Origin: Pararhodobacter sp.
GTDB lineage: Bacteria; Pseudomonadota; Alphaproteobacteria; Rhodobacterales; Rhodobacteraceae
Direction: 5' to 3'
DNA length: 64,000 nt
NCBI RefSeq assembly: GCF_034676545.1
Contig: NZ_JAUCBZ010000015.1
Span: forward strand, 2,883,001-2,947,000
Below, piece by piece: positions 54,078 to 62,200 of the stretch. Position 1 is the stretch's first letter. Each line of letters opens with the position of its first letter. The notes beneath the pieces are model-generated. The model was not told where the DNA came from and did not search any database. It saw nothing but the letters and a program-made list of their open reading frames with translations. The position numbers were made by a program, and so were the translations under genes.

Positions 54078-54743
54078 ATGCCCAATACTCTGACTTTCGA
54101 TGCACTGAAGGCAAAGCAGCGCGCCATACGCGCCGGGTTTCCCGAAACGATGGGCCTTCGTGTCCATCGCGCGATCAGTTGGATCGGTCGCGCCGAAGCG
54201 AGCGGGGCGGATGATGACGCACGCTTCATCTTTCTTTGGATTGCCTTCAACGCGGCCTATGCGGACGAGCGCGAATTCCAATCCATTCCACAGGGAGAGC
54301 GCGCGAATTTCCTCGAATTTTTCGGTCTCCTGACGGAGCTGGACGCTGATCGGCGCATCTACAAGGCGGTTTGGCAGCGTTTTTCAGGCCCCGTCCGGCT
54401 GCTTCTGGAAAACCGCTATGTGTTCAACCCGTTCTGGCAACATCACAATGGGATTGACGGTTTCGAGGATTGGGAAGCGCGTTTCCGTGCCTCCGCCCGC
54501 TCTTTCGCGCAAGCGTTTCAGGCGGGCGACACGGCGCGCGTTCTCAGCTTTGTTTTCGATCGCCTCTATGTTCTGCGCAATCAATTGGTCCATGGCGGCT
54601 CGACTTGGAACGGCGGCGTCAACCGCGCCCAGGTGCGGGACGGCGCCGCGATTCTTGCGTTCCTGCTGCCCGTTTTCGTGGATCTGATGATGAACAACCC
54701 GAGCAAGGATTGGGGGCGGCCATTCTATCCAGTGGTATCGTAA
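54078..54743 (+). CDS. HEPN-domain protein (Apea-like), putative RNase
   Basis: A 221-residue helical protein. MGLRVHRAISWIGRAEASGA and RFIFLWIAFNAAYADE are typical of Apea-like HEPN proteins, and the Rx4H catalytic signature is R167-NQLV-H172 in YVLRNQLVHGG. HEPN proteins with this motif are often metal-independent RNases in toxin-antitoxin, abortive-infection and CRISPR systems. Its operon with a WYL regulator and the nearby RecB-like gene support a defence role. AAGGA precedes the ATG. Confidence 0.8.
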   Translation: MPNTLTFDALKAKQRAIRAGFPETMGLRVHRAISWIGRAEASGADDDARFIFLWIAFNAAYADEREFQSIPQGERANFLEFFGLLTELDADRRIYKAVWQRFSGPVRLLLENRYVFNPFWQHHNGIDGFEDWEARFRASARSFAQAFQAGDTARVLSFVFDRLYVLRNQLVHGGSTWNGGVNRAQVRDGAAILAFLLPVFVDLMMNNPSKDWGRPFYPVVS

Positions 54744-55124
54744 GCAAGAGTCGTCAGAAATGCCCAAAGGACGTTGTGTTGCGACATGCCTGTTGACGTT
54801 GCCCTCGCCTGGAGGAAGGTAGAATTCGACAAATCGGCCGTTTGTTCATCGTTGCCGCCCGTAAAGCCCAGTCGAGTTGGAGCTTCTCGGCGGCAAGGCA
54901 TAGATCTCGACACAATAGACCTTGCCTTGAAACGTGAGCAGATAAATGAGCCCCGCACAGCTTTGCCGAGCAGGGCTCCGAAACTTAAAGATCCATTGTC
55001 TTGGAGATCGCATCTTGGGCTGCTGCGAGGTCGAGTGCCGCATCTCGACAGTTTTGAAATTGACGAAACTGGCGTTGAAGATCAACCAGTTCAACTCCAC
55101 GATCCGAATAGATGGGACCGTCAG
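54744..55124. other. 380-base stretch between the HEPN gene and the IS3 relic, no supported gene
   Basis: Open frames cross this stretch on both strands but none has a credible start, site or recognisable motif. It is probably scrambled insertion-sequence or island DNA; the plus-strand frame here becomes recognisable as transposase only at about 55125. Confidence 0.5.
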
Positions 55125-55820
55125 TTCCTGGAGACATCGTGGTATGGATCCCGACAAATGGCCCGCCACATGCAGCGGGAGGGCCACAGATGTGGGCGGC
55201 ATCGTGTGCGTCGGCTGATGAAGCTCATGCGGTTGGTGCCGAATTACCAAGAGCCGAAGACCAGCAAGAAGCATCCGGAGCACAAGATATACCCATATCT
55301 TCTGAAGGACTTGCCCATCACCCGGCCCAACCAGGTCTGGTGTGCTGACATCAGCTACATCCCGATGCGCCGGGGATTTCTCTATCTCGTGGCTATCATG
55401 GACTGGCATCGCCGGAAGGTGCTGAGCTGGCAGCTCTCGAACAGCATGGACGCGGGGTTCTGCGTCGAGGCTTTGAAACAAGCGCTGGCCGGATACGGCA
55501 CCCCCGAGACTTTCAACACCGATCAAGGTTCGCAATTCACCAGCACCGATTTCACCGACGTGCTGCGCGATGCAAAGATCAAAATCTCGATGGATGGTCG
55601 GGGGCGCTGGATCGACAACCGGATGATCGAGCGGCTCTGGCGATCCCTCAAATACGAATGCGTCTACTTGAACGCCTTCGAAACTGGTTCCGAAGCCCGG
55701 GACAGGATCGGTGGCTGGATCCACTACGACAACGAAAGACGCCCGCACTCATCACATGGGATCATGACGCCTGACGAGGCCTATGGTAGACGATCTCCGG
55801 ACCTGAAGGTTGCCGCCTGA
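55125..55820 (+). pseudogene. IS3-family transposase OrfB, N-terminally truncated
   Basis: The recognisable part begins FLETSWYGSRQMARHMQREG and carries the DDE catalytic residues: D in QVWCADISYIPM, D in NTDQGSQFTS and E in DNRMIERLWRSLKYE; it ends near TPDEAYGRRSPDLKVAA. The first ~110 residues of OrfB and the OrfA are missing. Its relation to the orfA remnant at 49059 is uncertain; they may come from two different IS3 elements. Confidence 0.85.
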
Positions 55821-55879
55821 AATGAAACCAAAGCTATAGCTTTGCACGGCGGCAAACTGGACGAAATTCCAGGACCACC

Positions 55880-56030
55880 TCTCCTCCACGCTGTCGCGGT
55901 GACGCCACTTATACACCGTCTGCTCCGTCGTGCCGCAGCGTTCCGCCATGCCGCCGCAGACTCATCGCTTGCCTGGATCGCGGCCCTTCGCTTTGGTGTC
56001 GTTGTTGCCTGTTTGTGACGATGGATCAGC
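55880..56030 (-). pseudogene. IS481-like transposase N-terminal relic
   Basis: On the minus strand two short frames give RRAAIQASDESAA and then, after a one-base shift near 55950, AERCGTTEQTVYKWRHRDSV, the HTH start of IS481-type transposases. Nothing of the catalytic domain remains. It follows the right end of the IS3 relic. Confidence 0.6.
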
Positions 56031-56295
56031 GTGGTTGCACCCCGTCCCGAACGTCCCTCAAAACTGACCTTGCCATGAAAATGGCAGATCGCCGAGGGTC
56101 TCTGTGATCCTCCGGGATGGAACAGGTAAGCGATCGAATGAAAATTGTTTGCGAAAATTGAAATCCATGTCACCATTGGGGTTCTAACAGTGGTTGCCGC
56201 TGCGGCGGCTGGTTAGAAGGACGCTCACTTTGGGGCCGCGGATTTTAAGTTCGCTAACTCGGAAAAAAGGGGCCAAACAGTCTCGCTTCCTGCCG
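56031..56295. promoter_or_regulatory. Leader of the giant open frame
   Basis: 265 bases without a supported gene. An in-frame stop at 56185-56187 bounds the giant frame on its 5' side. A GAAAATTG motif is repeated at about 56138 and 56152. AGAAGG (56215-56220) precedes a possible TTG start at 56230, but the ATG at 56296 gives a better signal peptide although it lacks a clear ribosome binding site. Confidence 0.35.
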
Positions 56296-59200
56296 ATGAC
56301 GCGTCGACAATTCTTGGTGTCCGGGGCGGCAACGTCGTTTGTGCATCCGGCTTTTGCGTCGGGCACCATAACGGCCTACAGTGAATTGGATCTCGAATTT
56401 CGATGGTCGCATGATCGCAGCGCACTCACGGTCTTTACTGTTCGACAGCCGCTGAACGAAAATGGCGGTGCGATGGGTGAGCCTGAAATCGTTGAAAGTT
56501 GGGTCCTTCGCCGTGATTCATTCGGACCGGATGCGGATTTTGTAATTTCCCGACGGCCACGACAGTCGACTTATGTAATTGCGCAAACTTCGACAGAAAC
56601 GTCAGCGCCGGTCGACCTCGCTGGATACGAGGTCAGAGTCGTCCGCGCAACATTTGGCCGCAACCGCGACCGCGATTTCCATTTCTACTTTACTCAGCAT
56701 TCCGAGAGAGTGGTTGGGACCGCGATAAACCGGCGGATCTTTGGTCTGCATGCGTTTACCAATCTCTTCGATCGGCGGGAATTCATTGGACTTGCTGAAT
56801 CGGGGCAGGACCAGTCCGCCCAACCAAGGATGCCCGCCATTCAGGTGGAACTCCGACACCATCCGGTACACCCTTTGCGTTGGAGCTTGTTCACCAGCCA
56901 GGAGACCGGCGGCGGCAATGCCGAGGAGACATGTGCCGGATCCGTCCCCTTGCGCCAGGACATAGCGACGGCACGATGTGCAGCGCCATTGACCCGGATC
57001 TTCAATGGGCTTGTTCGGTTCCCCGGGTCTTTTACTGACAACGTCGGCGGGTCATATCATGCCGCCGAGGTTACGTTCGATCAATGTGCTGCTTTGGGAT
57101 TCAATTTCCATTCCGTCCCACAGAGGCGCAGGCCCTGGGTCATGCGCCCAGAGATTACCGTTGAGCGGCTGAACGTTTTCTGGACCGACGACCGCGGTGC
57201 GCTGGTTGATCTTCCGGGCTCGGACAGCGGGTTGAGTGTTCAAAGAACGTCGTCGAATGCGAAAGTTCTCATAGGCTTGGCGAACGGGACACTTGCCCAA
57301 GGTGGTGTCCGGATCACCCCCGGTAACGGTCATGGAATGCGCATGATTGCGCGGGATCCAACTGTTGCGTCGCGGTTGGTTACCCTACGCAGCTTCAATA
57401 CCGAGCGACGGAACGGGCTACTTCCCGCGAACCAAGGCTTTGTCAGTCAAGCAGTGATGGAAGGGATATGGCGGTTGGAATTGCCATATGCCGTCGCAAG
57501 TGCGGGATTTGTCGGCCCTTTTCCGGAAATCTCAGGGGCACTTTCGGCTGTCAGCTATTCCGATACCACAGAGAGCGGGCAGGTTCATTTCGCGCGGTCG
57601 GGACGATTGCGGTTTCAGGGGAGCTTCAATGGCTCCGATCAAGCACCGCCCCGACAGCCAATCTACGCGATTGAAACGCCGATTGGTGCGGTTACCATTC
57701 AGGTCGCATTTTCGGACGCGCCTAACGTTTCGGGACAGCCGCAAGCGGCGCAAAACGGAACGCGACACCAGGACGGCGGCCCCGAGGCTATGCAGGCGGA
57801 TAGCCAGAACCAAGAGGCGTCTCCATTCTACCCGCGTCCCGGCGACCCCATCCAGATCCTGTATCGTTGGGGTGCTATGCCAGCGGGTGCTCCGGACAAC
57901 GTTCAAACCGCGACGCCTGAACGACCGCACTGCGACTGGATCGAGATCAACGCCGCAATGGTTGAACTTGACACCGGCCTTGATCATGCGGATTTCAGCC
58001 GCCTGACATTTGACCCGAGCGAACTGCGGTTGATTTATACGCCGAATTGGCCGAGCCAAAGCTCTACGGGCAGTATTATCCGGCTTGGCGCGCCCGCGCG
58101 GGCGCAAAGCGCTCTGATCGATTTGTCGCGCGCCCGATTGCGTGCCGCGCGAAATTCGACGCTGGTGCAACTTCAGTTCACCTTCGCGGATCTGATGTTG
58201 AGCTTTGTCGACGGCGAGGTTCCGGAAATCGTCGCGGCGAATGCAGCCTGCTTTGTGCCCGTCAGTGCCAGCAACGCCCCCCCGCGGCCCGATCCGCGCC
58301 CGGTTCTGGTGGTCGAGTTCCCGCCTCAACATCTGCTCGAGGAGGCCTTGTTCCTGCCAGAGCTGGCGCCGCTGCCTGATGTCGAGTTGCCACGCGCGGA
58401 CGGGGCTGCCAGCGGCCCGGCACTTTATAGATACGACGCCGACGCAAATACGCTGGAACCCGTCGCAGACACTTCGGAAACCGGCGACCATATTTTTTAT
58501 TTCGACCCCAACGACCGGGCGCGGATTGCCGAAATACTCAAGACCCTGGTCGGGAACGAAGAAAGAAAGTTCCGCGAGGTATTTCGGAACAAGAAAATCG
58601 AGGCTGCCGCGGACGATTTGGGGTTCCAGAATTTCAGCATATGCTTTTTCAACAGATCGCAGGACCTTTTAAACCGCAATGCGCTGCCTGAACCACAGCG
58701 ATACTATATTGGTCCTGTTGGCCTCGACATCGACGCGATGCATCTTGCGCGGCAGATACACGGTGAGGCGCGCGAGACGCACGCAGACCAGCTGCGGTCA
58801 CAACTTTTTCAAAGTGTTCGGACGGCGCATTCACAGATCATTCAAGATTTCCGCGACGAGGCGCCCTCGTTTCAGCGCGATTTGCGCATTGAGCAGGCAT
58901 TGGAAGCTGCTGTCCCCAGCTATCAGCTATACCGGGCCACCTATCGGAATTCGATGATCCATGCTGCCACCGGTGGTTCAAATGGACGGGCGCTTGGCTT
59001 TGACGGAATTGAAGATCTTTCGCCCGAACACATCGAATTCATCTTTCATGAAAACGATGCGTCAATACCAGTCTGGGCAGCGACGGCAGGTATAACCACA
59101 CAGCTGCGCCGCCGCCGACGGGACGTCGTGGATAAGGCGTTTGTAAATGCTGTGCTCGCACCCAATTCTGATAGTGTCCTAAATAATGGGACCAGGAATG

Positions 59201-62200
59201 GCTTGCTTGACGGTCGTCTTTCAAATCCGACGAGGCTGGCGTTCCGGGTCCCTTGTCGTGACGGTATTCAAGCCGCAAGGCTGATGGTTGCGGGTCTCGA
59301 CACGCCGCCCGACTTTGCGTCGGAACTTCCCCGCGACAGGCTGGAGTTTTCCCTAAATGCGCTTACAAATTTTGCGGCGTTTGAACTATCGGTGATCCGA
59401 CGGGCTGAACTTGTATACCACGAAGATGCGCTGGGACGGCGAACGGGACTTACGCGCCGCTTAGATCTTTCGGCGCGGGGTCGGCTGAACCATCTGGGGT
59501 TCCAGTCCGGGCCGTTTCTGACAAGTTTCACGCGGCTTGCCGATATTCAGGCGTCGCTGGCCAGCCCACCGGGGCCCTTCGAGACTGCGATCGAAATTCC
59601 GTCCCGTCTGATACTTTCACCACACCAACGCGCCGTGTTTCTCACGCCTCATTCCGTGGAACCGGCGATCTTCGATCTTCCTTCCGCAGGTGTCGAAACA
59701 GATCACCGCTTGTGGAGCGCCAACCTGTTCACGGGCGGCGAAGACCCCGGATTGCGCGCCGTGCACTCGCCGGATTTGCGGCCTGATTTCGTTTGGCAAA
59801 GACTCCATCGCAGAGCCGGCGCAGGATCGGGTTTTGGCATTTCGCAAAACCTGCCCGGCGGCGGCGCCCCACCCCGAGGGCCACTGGCGCCCTGGTTTCT
59901 GGACCGCGGCGAAACCGGAAGCGCGGCGCCGCGTCCGATTGAGTTGGCGCTGGCGGAACGGGACTTGTGGCCACGGGACTCCGCGGATCGCCCGGCACTG
60001 GATGCTATCCTGCGGCCAGGCGAGGACCAATCAGATGCGGCCTTCTGTGCTGAATTGATAAACGAACAGCAGACCACGCCGGGGCGTTTGCCGCTTCCGG
60101 CAATCATTTCGCAACTATGCCGACGGGTATTGCGACGCCGGGATCTTGCTGAACAAAATGCACGTTTCGTGTTCCGCAGTTCGCTTGATGCCTTTGCCCG
60201 CCACGAGCTTGTTCTCGCCAGTTCCTGCTGGGGGCTGCCTTCGCTTGGGCGGCGCGATCTGAGTGGCGCGCTTCTTGCGGAATCCAGCCAAATCGAGGCC
60301 ACCCCAGATGACACGCTGATCGATGTGCGCGCAGGCTCCGCGCTCTACAAACCAAGAGCACTTTCGGTTAACGAGCTGTCTCTGACCTCCATCGGCGGCA
60401 ACTTTCGCCATGATACGGCGTTCGAGCCCCCCGCCTCGGTTCAGGCGCTTGACGGAACGCCGCTGTTTGACGCGCTTTCGATTGAGCGGTGGCAGCATAG
60501 CACGGTTCTGGGCCGCGACACTTACGCCGAGGTCGTTTTCAAAGGCTTTCTGGCACCGTTCGGGCACCGGGCTTCGTTGGTGCAGGTCACGGAACGGGTC
60601 TTTTTGACCGACCAAACCGGGGCAGTCTGGGCACCGCTGCGGCAGCGGATGTTTATTCGGATCGGTCGACCAGAAAAGCGATTTCCGGCAATCGGGCAAC
60701 CGTTCGACGGTCGCGCGTTCCCGCTGGAATCGGTTACCTACCTGACAACCAAGAGCCCGGACATCATTGATCCGAACGACCCGTCGACCGGAGGCGCGAT
60801 TGACGCGTCCGGGACGCTTGCCAGTGGGCGCCTGGCCTTGGGTGACGACTTTCGCGGTTTGGCTTTCTGGCCGCGCACGGCACCGATGCGGGCCGCCAAC
60901 GTGCGCTTCGAGGTTGCTTTTGCCGACTTCAAAGCCGACATCCCGGTCTTGTTCATCGACAACGTCGCGGCGAATGATCGGCGCTCACTTGAACTGATTG
61001 TCAACTACTACAACGGGCAGCTCGCACCCGATTCCGTCAACACGACCGCCCCTCAAAGCGCGCAGATCACCCAGAATGCGTTTGTTCCGACCGAGCATTT
61101 GAGAACGATCGCCATGGGCGGGCGCAAATACCGCTATGCACCAGAGCTCAAGTCCGGATCAGCCAGTCAAGAGACCCAATTGTGGACCTTGCGATTGTCG
61201 GGGCGTCGCCTTGGTGGTCCACCGACGATGCCGGCGGCGCCGCAGGGGTCACATCTTGGGGCGGTCATGATCGAGGCCAAGGATTTCGACTGGTCTCCGG
61301 CGCTGAACGGCGCCGACCAACCGCCGTTTTACCCCGAGGTCGATGTGGCGCGAATCCGGGTTCGACAGGCAGAACGATTGACGGGTCAGAGCTTGCCGGA
61401 GGTCCGTGCCCGGTTCGATGGTGCCTACCTGATCCACGGATTGCCACCCGATCCGGCGCAAGCCGACACCCATCCTTCGCAACCCTTCAACACCAGCGAG
61501 GTCTATCTGGGGCTGCTTGACATGCCGGCACTGACGATGGGCGCGAAGGGGGACCGCGCCGGGGGGCTGATGCGCCCGGATGGTGTTGTGGGCGCGTTGT
61601 CGCGCAAGAAAGGCGCCCTGACCTTTGCCGCCAGACGAACATTGTCCAGTCCAACTTCGGAAAAACGCCCGCTCTATGGGCACGCCTTCTCATTCGACCG
61701 GCTGCCCGTGCGGGCTGAAAACACGATCAGTGCTGCCGAAGCTGCGCCAAATGCCGCCCGCATCGCCGAGAACGAGACCACCGAGAAAATCAGGAATATC
61801 TACCGGGACCTGTTCTCGCCGGATGCGCAGCTTTTGGGGCTGATCAAGCTGCAAGATCTCATGACGTTCCTAGACAAGTCCAATCTTGAGGATCCCGACA
61901 AGGGAATGCCCGAAATGGTGGAAACCGTTCGGTATCAAGCGGCTGCGTTGATGGAACAGCAACAGCAACTGGGCGAAAGCATCACAAATGGTGTCAGCGA
62001 CGCCGTCGCACTTGTCCGCAACAATGTCGTTCTGCCGCTGAAGCAGGGCGTCGACGAAATCCGCGTGCGTCTGGACGCGTTGGAGCAATCGGTAACCGAC
62101 GCGCAAGCCACCCTGACGGGTGCCGTCATCCCGAATATCTCGTTGTCCAAGGCGTTGCCCGAGTTCGATCAAAGTCTCAGGGGACTTTCTGCAGCGATTG

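Noticed and set aside
57532..58491. 319-residue minus-strand frame inside the giant gene
   Set aside because: The plus frame is open for 7.7 kb with a signal peptide and coiled-coil sequence, while the minus frames here and at 62542-63579 are isolated and motif-free.
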